NCBI RefSeq assembly: GCF_022024275.1 | Contig: NZ_CP091804.1 | Span: 2,002,501 to 2,066,500 of the forward strand | Length of the DNA: 64,000 nucleotides | Direction: 5' to 3' | From: Sphingopyxis sp. BSN-002 | Lineage (GTDB): Bacteria > Pseudomonadota > Alphaproteobacteria > Sphingomonadales > Sphingomonadaceae | In this document: positions 1 to 8,292 of the stretch, one piece after another | Layout of the letters: the number at the start of each line of letters is the position of its first letter | Position numbering within the stretch: position 1 is the first letter of the stretch | Notes under the pieces: model-generated | What the model was told of the DNA's origin: nothing | Seen by the model: the letters and a program-made list of their open reading frames with translations, nothing else | Database searches by the model: none | Made by a program: the position numbers and the translations under genes

Positions 1-625
1 CCGCAGGTTCGATCGCGAGATGCGCGCCATGACGAAGCGCAATGTCGCGGCGCGCGGCGTCGGGGTCGATCGCGATCACGCGCGCGCCCGATGCGCGGGC
101 GGCCTGCACGACGATCTGCCCCGGCACGCCAAGGCCGAACACGGCGATCGTATCGCCGATGCGGATCTGGGCGTCGTGGACGCCGTTCAGCGCGACCGCG
201 CCGATGTGCGAGAAGATGCCGATACGCGGATCCGCGCCCTCCGGCAGCAGCCGGTCGCGGGCGTATTCGGCGGTCGCGACATGGTGCGTCTTGTGGTTCC
301 AGGTCCCGAAGAGGCGCTGGCCGACTTTCAGATCGGCGATGCCGCTGCCGACCTCGATGATCTCGCCCGATTCCTCATAGCCGAGATTGCGCACCGGCCA
401 GTCCCAGCTCGGCACCTCGGCATCGACGAACAGGCGCTGCGCCTCGTCGAAGCGGCGATGCATGAAGGGGTTGGTGCCGCGATACTGGGTGAGTTCGGTG
501 CCCGCGCTGATCCCCGAGAAGAGCGTGCGGATACGCACCTCCTCGGACCCGAGCGGGGCGAACGCGCTTTCCTCGAACGCCAGCGTGCGCGGCGCGGTGA
601 GGACAAGCGCCTTACTCGACGACAT
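1..625 (-). CDS. Zinc-type medium-chain alcohol dehydrogenase-like oxidoreductase (3' part beyond window edge)
   Basis: The first 208 residues are visible; the gene runs off the left edge. It starts MSSSKALVLTAP with ATG at 625-623. The N-terminal GroES-like fold is recognisable from the segment FSGISAGTELTQYRG and the following GYEESGEI. The Rossmann part begins with FGLGVPGQIVVQAARASGA, a GxGxxG-type nucleotide site. The usual catalytic zinc motif GxCGTDxH is replaced by GISAGTEL, so the canonical cysteine is absent, as in BchC-like and several sugar or polyol dehydrogenase-like members of this superfamily. The start overlaps the MFS gene by 14 bp, so it is the third gene of the glycerate kinase-MFS operon. 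The substrate is unknown; oxidation of a sugar or polyol released by the same locus is an inference. Confidence 0.8.
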   Translation of the reverse strand, partial: MSSSKALVLTAPRTLAFEESAFAPLGSEEVRIRTLFSGISAGTELTQYRGTNPFMHRRFDEAQRLFVDAEVPSWDWPVRNLGYEESGEIIEVGSGIADLKVGQRLFGTWNHKTHHVATAEYARDRLLPEGADPRIGIFSHIGAVALNGVHDAQIRIGDTIAVFGLGVPGQIVVQAARASGARVIAIDPDAARRDIALRHGAHLAIEPA

Positions 626-1871
626 GGACGACCTCCTGATTGGCCGCGACCCCGCGGCGGGCCTGCAGGCGGGTACCGAGCAGGATGAGAACGGCGACGG
701 CGTAAAGCCCCGCCATCGCGACGATGCCCGACCCCATGCCGAAGCTTTCGCCGATCCACGCGACGAGGATCGGGGTGATGCCGGCGCCGAGGAAGCCGAT
801 CATCGTCATCATGCCGACCGCGGTGGCGCGGGCGTGCGGCGGCACAACGTCCTGCATCGCGGCATAGATGCAACCGTCGAACAGGCCCTTGGCGATGCTG
901 GTCGCGACGAGCACCATGCCGATCTGCGTGGCAGTCTTCGCGCCGAGGAGCGGGAGCAGGAGCAACCCGGCAAGCCCGAGCCCGATCGCGAGCGTCGTGA
1001 AACGGCCGATCGGCGATTTCTTCGCGAGCGTATCGGCAAGCAGGCCGCCGAGCGGGACCGCGCAGAAACCCGCGATATTGATCGTCGCCGAGCCGACCCA
1101 GGCCGAATCGGCCAGATTGAGGCCGAGCAGATTCTTGACGAAATAGGGCGCCCAGAAGGTGACCCCCGTCGAGGCGCCCGTCGCCAGCGCGAAGACAGCA
1201 CAGAGGATCAGCGCAGCGGGAATGCGCAGCACGATGCCGATCGGTTCGGCAGGCTTGCCCTCCTCGGCGGCGGTGTGGACGATCGGCGCGTCGTGGAGGA
1301 AGAACCACAGCATGACGGCATGAACCAGCCCGACGGCGCCGAAAATCAGGAACGGCGCGTGCCAGCTCAACGCGTCGGCAATATAGCCCGCCGCGACGGC
1401 GCCCAGTCCCGAGCCGGCGAACACCGCGGTCTGGTGCAGCGACAGGGCGCGGCTGCGCATCTGCGGCTTGTGCCAGTCGCCGATCAGCGCAGTGGCGGTC
1501 GGGTAATAGGTCGACTCGCCGACCGCGACGAGCCCGCGCATCGAAAGCAGCAGAGCAAAGCCGGTCGCGAGGCTGGATGCCCCGGTCGCGACGCTCCAGA
1601 AGACAAGGCCGAAGATGATGAGGCGGCTGCGGCGCACGCTGTCGCCGACGCGGCCCGCGACGAAGGCGCCGACGGCGTAGATCCAGAAGAAGACCGAGCC
1701 GAGCAGCGCGAGCTGGGTGTCGGTGAGGTCGAATTCGGCCTTGAGGTCGGGAAGGACGGCGAGCAGGATGTTGCGGTCGGCCGCGTTGAGGAACGCGACG
1801 AGCCAGAGCAGCCCGATCATGATCCACGGATAGTTGGCGCGGGCCGCCAAGCCTCCCTTGTTCCCCACCAT
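612..1871 (-). CDS. MFS transporter
   Basis: A 419-residue major facilitator with about 12 hydrophobic segments. The N-terminal half has DRNILLAVLPDLKAEF followed by the loop 2-3 motif GRVGDSVRRSR, a clear version of MFS motif A. The segment RGLVAVGESTYYPTATALIGDW resembles sugar-acid and spinster-like MFS members. It lies 12 bp downstream of the glycerate kinase and overlaps the dehydrogenase gene, so the three are almost certainly one transcript. In this setting it most likely moves glycerate, a glycoside of glycerate, or the released sugar across the inner membrane. The family assignment is firm; the substrate is inferred from the neighbours only. Confidence 0.85.
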   Translation of the reverse strand: MVGNKGGLAARANYPWIMIGLLWLVAFLNAADRNILLAVLPDLKAEFDLTDTQLALLGSVFFWIYAVGAFVAGRVGDSVRRSRLIIFGLVFWSVATGASSLATGFALLLSMRGLVAVGESTYYPTATALIGDWHKPQMRSRALSLHQTAVFAGSGLGAVAAGYIADALSWHAPFLIFGAVGLVHAVMLWFFLHDAPIVHTAAEEGKPAEPIGIVLRIPAALILCAVFALATGASTGVTFWAPYFVKNLLGLNLADSAWVGSATINIAGFCAVPLGGLLADTLAKKSPIGRFTTLAIGLGLAGLLLLPLLGAKTATQIGMVLVATSIAKGLFDGCIYAAMQDVVPPHARATAVGMMTMIGFLGAGITPILVAWIGESFGMGSGIVAMAGLYAVAVLILLGTRLQARRGVAANQEVVHVVE

Positions 1872-1883
1872 GTCTCTTCTCCC

Positions 1884-3194
1884 TTACGCCGTCGGGTCGA
1901 TCAGGATCGCCCTAAAGTCGTTCACATTGGTCAGCGTGGGCCCGGTTATGACCAGGTCTCCGAGTTTTTCGAAAAAGCTGTACGCATTGTTCGACGCCAG
2001 ATATTCGGCGGGGTCGATCCCGGCAGCACGTGCGCGTGCAAGCGTGTCGGGACCGATCGTCGCGCCGGCCGCATCGTCGGTGCCGTCGATCCCGTCGGTG
2101 TCGCACGAGATGGCGAAGATGCCACGCTCGCCGTTCAGCGCGATCGCGAGGCCGAGCAGATATTCGAGATTGCGTCCGCCACGTCCGGCTTTGTTGGTAA
2201 CAGTGACCGTGGTCTCGCCGCCCGAGATGATGACGCGCGCGGTGCCATCCTTTGCCATGCGGCGCGCGAGCGCGGCGTGGCTGGCACCGAGATGGCGCGC
2301 CTCGGCCTGGAGCTGATCGCCGAGGTTGGTGACCTGATAGCCCGCGGTGCCCGCCATCGCCTGCACCGCGGCGAGCGCGTCGCGCGCCTTGGCGATGATC
2401 TGCGTCTCGCCGCCCGCGATGCCGAGCGCGTCGGCGGCAGGGGTCTCGTTGGCGGGGTCATTCAGTGCGGTAGCGATCTGCGCCGAGGGCTCGATGCCAT
2501 ATTTGGCGACGATATCGCGCGCGTCCGACAGGCTGGTGAGATCGGCAACGGTCGGCCCCGACGAGACGAAACTGGGATCGTCGCCCGGAATGTCCGAGAT
2601 GATCCACGTCGTGACATGCGCGGCACCCGCAGCCACCGCGAGGCGCCCGCCCTTGACGCGCGAGAGATGTTTGCGGACGCAATTGATCTCCTCGATCGTC
2701 GCGCCCGATTGCAACAGTGCGCGCGTGATCTGCTGCTTGTCGGTCAGCGTGAGCCCCGCCGCTGGCGCCGCGAGCAGCGCCGAACCGCCGCCCGAGAGCA
2801 GCAGCAGCAGATTGTCCCCCGCCTCGAGCCGGGTCGCGATCGCCAGTGCGCGCTCGGCGGCGCGCAGGCTGTTCTCGTCGGGATAGGGGTGGCCCGCCTC
2901 GATAATCTCGACATTGGGCCACGACGGCGCGGGTTCGGGAAGATGGCCGTGGCGCGTGACGACGAGTCCCTTCAGCGGCTGTTCGGCACGGTCCTGTGCG
3001 ACACGCATCATCTCGGCGGCGGCCTTGCCGACCGCGATGACGACGGTACGGCCGTGCGGCGAGTGCGGGATCTTCCGCGGCATCGCGACCTCGGGACTCA
3101 CCGCGCGCACCGATTCGCGGAACAGCGCGATCAGCTGCTCGCGCTGGCTCGTCCGGCTCACCTGTTCGGCCTCGGTAGCGATGACACCCTCCAC
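1884..3194 (-). CDS. Glycerate 2-kinase (MOFRL/DUF4147 family)
   Basis: A 436-residue protein of normal length for the MOFRL-type glycerate kinases (GckA/TtuD-like), which phosphorylate D-glycerate to 2-phosphoglycerate with ATP. Family landmarks in order are VVIAVGKAAAEMM near the N-terminus, GHPYPDENSLRAAERAL, the glycine-rich LLLLSGGGSALL, INCVRKHLSRVKGGRLA, and the C-terminal MOFRL part SGGETTVTV...GRGGRNLEYLLG. The start is GTG, with AGGGG ten bases upstream. It is the first gene of the kinase-MFS-dehydrogenase transcript. With the mannosyl/glucosylglycerate hydrolase-like gene at 6939 it would send released D-glycerate into lower glycolysis. The family is certain; the position of phosphorylation comes from family knowledge. 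Confidence 0.92.
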   Translation of the reverse strand: MEGVIATEAEQVSRTSQREQLIALFRESVRAVSPEVAMPRKIPHSPHGRTVVIAVGKAAAEMMRVAQDRAEQPLKGLVVTRHGHLPEPAPSWPNVEIIEAGHPYPDENSLRAAERALAIATRLEAGDNLLLLLSGGGSALLAAPAAGLTLTDKQQITRALLQSGATIEEINCVRKHLSRVKGGRLAVAAGAAHVTTWIISDIPGDDPSFVSSGPTVADLTSLSDARDIVAKYGIEPSAQIATALNDPANETPAADALGIAGGETQIIAKARDALAAVQAMAGTAGYQVTNLGDQLQAEARHLGASHAALARRMAKDGTARVIISGGETTVTVTNKAGRGGRNLEYLLGLAIALNGERGIFAISCDTDGIDGTDDAAGATIGPDTLARARAAGIDPAEYLASNNAYSFFEKLGDLVITGPTLTNVNDFRAILIDPTA

Positions 3195-3282
3195 TTATGA
3201 TTTGCCCCTTGGGGTGAAGCAGAGCGGCGGGAGCGCCTAGCGCCAGATTGTGGAACTATTTGTTCCATTTTTCGCAACTAAC

Positions 3283-4185
3283 CTAAATTTCCCATGAAAG
3301 CGTGGGCCTTAGCTTGTCGGTGAGATAGTCGATCAGCGAGCGAACGCGGACGGGCACGCCCTTGGGATCGGCGAACAGCGCATAGAAACTCATGTCGGGC
3401 GCCTGCCAGCCGGGGAGTACTTCGACGAGCTTTCCTTCGGCGAGGTCGGCCTTGCAGAGGAAGGCCGGGAGCGTCGCGATGCCGAGTTCGGAGCGCACCG
3501 CGTGACGGAGCAGGTTGAGGTCGTTGCAGACGAGGCGCGGTGAGAATTCGACCGTTACCTGCTCGGTCTCGGTGTGGAGCGGCCAGCGGTGGCGGCGGTC
3601 GACGGTGCCGGTCGCGAGCAGGTCGAAGCGCGGCAGTTCGACATGGTTCTGCGGCATGCCCTTGCGCTCGAAATAGCCGGGCGCGCCGAACAGGCCGCAT
3701 TCGGTCACCCCGAGCTTGACCGCGACGAGTTCCGAATCGGCGAAGGGGCCGACCGCGAGCGCGACGTCGAAGCCCGCGCGGAGCAGCCCGACGGCATCGT
3801 CGGTCATCACGCTGACGAGGCGCACGTCGGGATAGAGATCGAGGAAGCTCGCGAGGAGCGGGCCGATCAGGCTTTGCCCGAGTACATAGGGGATCGCGAT
3901 CTTCACGACGCCGCGCGGGACATTCTGGCGGTTCTGCAGCGCGCGCTCGCCGTCGCGGAGAACCCCCAGCGAGCGCAGGCAATATTCGAAGAACATCGCG
4001 CCGTCCTCGGTCACCGTGACCGAGCGCGTCGAACGGTGCAGCAATTGCACCCCGAGATTTTCCTCGAGCCGCGAAATGCGCCGGCTCACGGTCGATTTCG
4101 GAAGCCCGAGCGCCTGCCCCGCCTTGGTCAGACTTTCGGTCTCGACGATCTTTGAAAACACCTGCAGATCGCCCAGATCGAGCAT
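3283..4185 (-). CDS. LysR-family transcriptional regulator
   Basis: A 300-residue LysR-type regulator. The N-terminal winged helix-turn-helix covers roughly residues 1-60, with SLTKAGQALGLPKSTVSRRISRLEENLGVQLLHRSTR; the rest is a periplasmic-binding-protein-like effector domain. ATG at 4185 is preceded by GGGAGAGAG. It is divergent from the TonB-dependent receptor and lies 88 bp upstream of the glycerate kinase on the same strand, so it can control both arms of the locus and may be co-transcribed with the kinase. The effector is unknown; a glycerate or glycosylglycerate ligand is inferred from the neighbours. Confidence 0.92.
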   Translation of the reverse strand: MLDLGDLQVFSKIVETESLTKAGQALGLPKSTVSRRISRLEENLGVQLLHRSTRSVTVTEDGAMFFEYCLRSLGVLRDGERALQNRQNVPRGVVKIAIPYVLGQSLIGPLLASFLDLYPDVRLVSVMTDDAVGLLRAGFDVALAVGPFADSELVAVKLGVTECGLFGAPGYFERKGMPQNHVELPRFDLLATGTVDRRHRWPLHTETEQVTVEFSPRLVCNDLNLLRHAVRSELGIATLPAFLCKADLAEGKLVEVLPGWQAPDMSFYALFADPKGVPVRVRSLIDYLTDKLRPTLSWEI

Positions 4186-4227
4186 CGTCTCTCTCCCGTA
4201 ATTTTATGTCGCTTAGTGCCATTATCA

Positions 4228-4242
4228 GCAACACAGCGTTGC
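4228..4242. promoter_or_regulatory. Candidate LysR operator between divergent genes
   Basis: The 150-bp divergent region between the LysR gene and the TonB-dependent receptor contains the perfect interrupted palindrome GCAAC-acagc-GTTGC. Size and dyad symmetry fit a LysR-type recognition site near the regulator's own start. No binding evidence exists. The surrounding stretch is AT-richer than the genome and is the only space where promoters for both arms could lie. Confidence 0.45.
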
Positions 4243-4335
4243 AACAATACGGGCTTTCGTTCAGGGACCCTCCCCTTCAGTTTTTATGACAACGGCCTGC
4301 AAAGGGCCCGGAAGAGACCATGGGAGGAGACCAGC

Positions 4336-6915
4336 ATGACCGCTCACCGCCGCTTTTCGCGCACTTTCCGTACTGCCCTGCTTTGCGCGACGCCGCTCGC
4401 TGCGACGCTGATGCCGCTGCAGGCGGCCTATGCACAGGACGCTGACGAGAGCGCCCCGCAGACCGCCGACGAGGAGGTCGCAGGCGATCAGGACACGATC
4501 ATCGTCACCGGTACCAGCCGTCCGCGCGTCGCGCTCGACACCCCGCTCGCGGTGACCTCGGTCGGCGGCGATTCGCTGGCCCGCCTCGGCGTCAGCAGCC
4601 AGGCCGACATCCTTGCCAGCATCCCGACGATCAAGGCCGACGCCGGCGGCGGCGAAGTCGCCTCGAACGTGTTTGTGCGCGGCCTGCCCTCGGGCGGCCA
4701 GTATCAGTTCACGCCGCTGATGTATGACGGCATCCCGGTGATGTCGACGTTCGGGCTCAACTCGTCGGCCTATGACGTTTACTACCGCAACGACCTGGGC
4801 GTCTCGCGCCTCGAATTCGTCCGCGGCGGTGTGTCGAACCTGTTCGGTCCGGGCTCGGTCGCCGGCCTGATCAACTATATCAGCAAGACCGGCCGCGACG
4901 AGCTGGAAGGCACGGCACAGGTCGAATGGGCCGAAAAGGGCCGCTATCGCGGCGACCTCGCGGTCAGCGGGCCGCTCGGCGAAAACCTGTTCTTCGCGCT
5001 CTCGGGCTTCTATCGTTCGGACGACGGGCCGATCAAGACGGGGCTCGATACCGAGGGTTTCCAGCTGCGCGGCAACCTGAAGTACGAGTTCCCCGACGAC
5101 AGCGGGTCGATCACGCTCTACGGCCAGTATATCGACGACCAGGCGCAATTCTATCTGCCCGTCCCGCTCGACGGCACGACGCGCAGCCGCATCCCGGGCA
5201 ACGACGGCAAGAAGGTCTATCAGCTGCTGACCCCGGCGGTCGCGGGCATGGGCTTCAACACCCCCGACGGTCCCTTCACCACCGACATCACCGACGGCGT
5301 GACCAGCAAGGGCGGTCAGGTCGCGATCGCGTTCGACAAGGATTTCGGCGACAGCGGCTGGGGGATCAACGGCCGCGTTAAATATTCGGACTACAAGCAC
5401 AAGTTCGGGCTGTGGTCGGACGGCGACGGCGTCGTAAACGTCCCCGAGACGCTGAACGCCTTCGTCACCAACGCCGCGCGTCGCGGCCAGATTCCGGAGC
5501 TCAACGGCATCACCGCCGCGAACGCGAGCTTCACCTATGTCGGCGGCGGCGCGGTGCCCGCCGACGCGATCCTGTTCGCCAACCGCTTCACCGATCGCAG
5601 CCGGCCGATGCACGACTTCTCGGCGGAGCTGAACCTGACCAAACAGGCAAAGACCGGTAGTGTCGAGCACAGCTTCACGCTCGGCGGTTTCTATGCCGAC
5701 ACGGTCGCGCGCGACATCAACGTGACCACGACCTTCCTCGGCGCGTTCAACAACCAGCCGCAGCTCGTCAACCTGACCGTCACCAACCCCGTCAGCGGCG
5801 CAACGACGATCATTTCGCGGAACGGCCTGCTCAACGCCGGCGGCGGTTACGTCAACAACCGCCATCAGGCCGAGCGCTACGCCGCCTATTTCGCCGACCA
5901 GATGCAGATCGGCGACCGCTTCAACCTCGACATCGGCGGCCGCGTCGAACATTATAAGGGCGACATCAGCCGCGAGCGCACCTCGACGACGATCACCGAC
6001 GCGACCACGCCCAATCTGTCGACCTCGCTGCGCGACGTGATCTGGGGCAATGACGGCTATCTGACCGGCAAGGTTTCGACCACCGAATGGGCAGTCGCGG
6101 CGGGCGCGCTGTACAAGGTGACCGACGACGTCAGCCTCTACCTCAACGGCAGCCGCGGCTATTTCTTCCCCGAAGTACGCGCGGTCGGCTTCCTGCCGCT
6201 CCCCGCCGGGACCGCGGCAAATGCGAGCGCCTCGCCGGGCACGCAGAGCTATGAGGGCGAAATCATCAAGCAGGTGCAGGGCGGCATCAAGGTCAGCCAG
6301 CCGGCCTTCAGCCTCGAGGCCTCGGCCTTCTACACCAGCCTGAAGAACCGCCGTCAGGTGCTGTTCGTCAACGCGCCGGGCGGCGGCTTCCAGGAGCTCG
6401 TCAATCTGGTTGCGACCGAATCCTACGGCATCGAGGCGGTGTTCGACCTGAAGCTGCTGACCAACCTGCACTTCAACGGCAATCTGACGTTGCAGAAGGC
6501 GAAATATACCGAGTTCCAGAGCAATGTCGGCGGCGTTCCGACGTCGAACCCGGCGATCATCGGCAACGACCTGGAGCGCCAGCCGCAGATCCTTTACAAC
6601 GCCGGCCTCTATTATGACGACGGCGCGCTCGATCTGTCCTTCTTCACCAACTACACGGGCGACAATTTCACCGCGTCGAACAATTCGATCAAGCTCGACG
6701 GATGGAATATCGTCAACCTCGACGCCGGCTATACCGTGCCGATCGGCAAGAACAGCCTGCGCCTCGGGGTGAATGTGTTCAATCTGTTCGACACCGACGC
6801 CACGACCGAAGGGTCGCCGCGTCTCGACAACAACCAGACCGTGGGCGGCGCCTACTTCGTCGGCCGTCCGGTCCTGCCGCGCCGCATCACCGCACGCGCC
6901 ACCTTCAACTTCTAA
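4336..6915 (+). CDS. TonB-dependent outer-membrane receptor
   Basis: An 859-residue TonB-dependent receptor. The start at 4336 is chosen because GGGAGGAG sits seven bases upstream and a clean signal peptide follows (MTAHRRFSRTFRTALL... ending AAYAQ). A TonB-box-like stretch DTIIVTGT is followed by the plug domain (about residues 60-180, with VFVRGLPSGGQYQFTPLMYDG and FVRGGVSNLFGPGSVAGLI), then a 22-strand-type barrel ending ARATFNF. It probably brings the substrate of the locus into the periplasm. The glycosidase gene begins 23 bp downstream, so the two form a unit. Substrate inferred from context. Confidence 0.93.
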   Translation: MTAHRRFSRTFRTALLCATPLAATLMPLQAAYAQDADESAPQTADEEVAGDQDTIIVTGTSRPRVALDTPLAVTSVGGDSLARLGVSSQADILASIPTIKADAGGGEVASNVFVRGLPSGGQYQFTPLMYDGIPVMSTFGLNSSAYDVYYRNDLGVSRLEFVRGGVSNLFGPGSVAGLINYISKTGRDELEGTAQVEWAEKGRYRGDLAVSGPLGENLFFALSGFYRSDDGPIKTGLDTEGFQLRGNLKYEFPDDSGSITLYGQYIDDQAQFYLPVPLDGTTRSRIPGNDGKKVYQLLTPAVAGMGFNTPDGPFTTDITDGVTSKGGQVAIAFDKDFGDSGWGINGRVKYSDYKHKFGLWSDGDGVVNVPETLNAFVTNAARRGQIPELNGITAANASFTYVGGGAVPADAILFANRFTDRSRPMHDFSAELNLTKQAKTGSVEHSFTLGGFYADTVARDINVTTTFLGAFNNQPQLVNLTVTNPVSGATTIISRNGLLNAGGGYVNNRHQAERYAAYFADQMQIGDRFNLDIGGRVEHYKGDISRERTSTTITDATTPNLSTSLRDVIWGNDGYLTGKVSTTEWAVAAGALYKVTDDVSLYLNGSRGYFFPEVRAVGFLPLPAGTAANASASPGTQSYEGEIIKQVQGGIKVSQPAFSLEASAFYTSLKNRRQVLFVNAPGGGFQELVNLVATESYGIEAVFDLKLLTNLHFNGNLTLQKAKYTEFQSNVGGVPTSNPAIIGNDLERQPQILYNAGLYYDDGALDLSFFTNYTGDNFTASNNSIKLDGWNIVNLDAGYTVPIGKNSLRLGVNVFNLFDTDATTEGSPRLDNNQTVGGAYFVGRPVLPRRITARATFNF

Positions 6916-6938
6916 GAGAGAAAACGGGCATCCGCGAC

Positions 6939-8210
6939 ATGACGACTGAAACGCTTGACGCGGGTGCCCGCGCCATCCTGACTGCCAACGACCGGGGCGG
7001 TTACACCGTCCCCAACGGCCGGGTCTATCCCTTCCAGTGGAACTGGGACTCGGCTTTCGTGGCCCTCGGCTTCGACACCTACGACCGCGACCGCGCGTGG
7101 AAAGAAGTCGAGACCCTCTTCAGCGCGCAGTGGGACGACGGCTTCCTGCCGCATATCGTCTTCTGGCAGGACGATCCCGGCTATTTCCCCGGACCTTCGG
7201 TCTGGGCGACGGGCAAGACCCCCATCACCTCGGGCATCACCCAGCCGCCCGTCGCGGCGACGGTCGTCCGCAAGCTGTGGGACAGCGCGATCGCGGCGGA
7301 CGCCGATGACGCGTACCGCCTCCGCCTCGAAAGCCTGTTCGACAAGCTGATCGCCTGGCACCGCTGGTTCCGCGACTATCGCGATCCCGACGGCCGCGGC
7401 GTCGTGGTCGCGATGCACCCGTGGGAAACCGGCCGCGACAATTCGCCCGAATGGGACATCCCCGGCGAGCCGATCGATATTTCGAACGTCGGCGAGTATA
7501 CCCGCCGCGACACCGGCCATCTCGATGCCAAGATGCGCCCGACCAAGCTCGAGTATGATCGCTACCTCGCGCTCGTCCAATATAGCGTCGCGCAGGGCTG
7601 GGATCATGCGAAGATCACCGCGGGCAATCCGTTCAAGGTCGCCGACATCGGCATGTCGATGATCCTGCTGCGCGCGAACCGCGACCTGCTGCACCTTGCC
7701 GACTATCTCGGCCGCGACGAAGAAGCCGCCGAAATCCGCGCGATGATCGCGAAGGCCGAGGCAGGGATCGACTGGCTGTGGGACGAGGACAAGCATAGCT
7801 GGTGCTCGCGCGACCTCATCACCGGCCGCTCGTCGGGCTTCATCACCAGCGCTTCGTTCCTGAGCTTCTATGCCGGGCTTGCCGATCCCGCCAAGGATGC
7901 CGCGATGCTCGCGCATCTGCACCGGATCGGCAGCAAGGTCGAATATCTGATGCCCAGCCTCGACCCCGAGGATCCCGGCTTCCAGATGATCCGCTACTGG
8001 CGCGGCCCGGTGTGGGCGGTGGTCAACTACATGATCGGCACCGGCCTTGCCGAAGCGGGTTTCGACGCCGAAGCCGCGCGCGTCCGTCACGACACGCTGA
8101 CGCTGATGGAGCGCAACGGCTTCTACGAAGCGTACAGCCCCGTCGACGGATCGGGCAGCGGCGGCGACGATTTCTCGTGGACCGCGGCGATCTGGCTGGC
8201 GTGGCGCTAA
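6939..8210 (+). CDS. GH63-type glycosidase, mannosyl/glucosylglycerate hydrolase-like
   Basis: A 423-residue six-hairpin (alpha/alpha)6 glycosidase of the MGH1-like/GH63 group. Conserved features are YPFQWNWDSAFVALG (about 30-44), the loop HPWETGRDNSPEWD in which Asp167 is the expected general acid, RYWRGPVWAVVNYM, and NGFYEAYSP, whose Glu397 is a good candidate for the general base, followed by DDFSWTAAIWL. Characterised relatives (Thermus mannosylglycerate hydrolase, mycobacterial glucosylglycerate hydrolase) release D-glycerate plus mannose or glucose. There is no signal peptide, so it should act in the cytoplasm. A glycerate kinase in the same locus supports this substrate class. Other alpha-glycosides remain possible because the fold family is broad. 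Confidence 0.8.
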   Translation: MTTETLDAGARAILTANDRGGYTVPNGRVYPFQWNWDSAFVALGFDTYDRDRAWKEVETLFSAQWDDGFLPHIVFWQDDPGYFPGPSVWATGKTPITSGITQPPVAATVVRKLWDSAIAADADDAYRLRLESLFDKLIAWHRWFRDYRDPDGRGVVVAMHPWETGRDNSPEWDIPGEPIDISNVGEYTRRDTGHLDAKMRPTKLEYDRYLALVQYSVAQGWDHAKITAGNPFKVADIGMSMILLRANRDLLHLADYLGRDEEAAEIRAMIAKAEAGIDWLWDEDKHSWCSRDLITGRSSGFITSASFLSFYAGLADPAKDAAMLAHLHRIGSKVEYLMPSLDPEDPGFQMIRYWRGPVWAVVNYMIGTGLAEAGFDAEAARVRHDTLTLMERNGFYEAYSPVDGSGSGGDDFSWTAAIWLAWR

Positions 8211-8216
8211 GCTCGT

Positions 8217-8289
8217 GAACCCCGGCGAAAGCCGGGCCCCAATTACTCTCCCAACCCTGGGCCCCGGCTTTCGCCGGGGTTCATTTTTT
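8217..8289. terminator. Strong hairpin terminator between convergent genes
   Basis: The arm GAACCCCGGCGAAAGCCGGG (8217-8236) pairs with its inverse at about 8263-8282 across a loop of about 26 bases, and the 3' arm is followed by ATTTTTTG. It ends the receptor-glycosidase transcript and lies between that gene and the convergent AraC gene, so it can serve both strands. From general experience, palindromes with the GGCGAAAGCC core recur between genes in sphingomonads, so this may also be a copy of a dispersed repeat; only this intergenic copy was noticed here. Confidence 0.8.
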
Positions 8290-8292
8290 GCG

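Noticed and set aside
387-3200. 937-codon open frame on the plus strand
   Set aside because: It is opposite the dehydrogenase, MFS and glycerate kinase genes, has low-complexity Arg/Asp-rich content and no family motifs; it is a GC-rich antisense shadow.
4261-6471. 736-codon open frame on the minus strand
   Set aside because: Antisense to the TonB receptor, with no motifs and biased composition.
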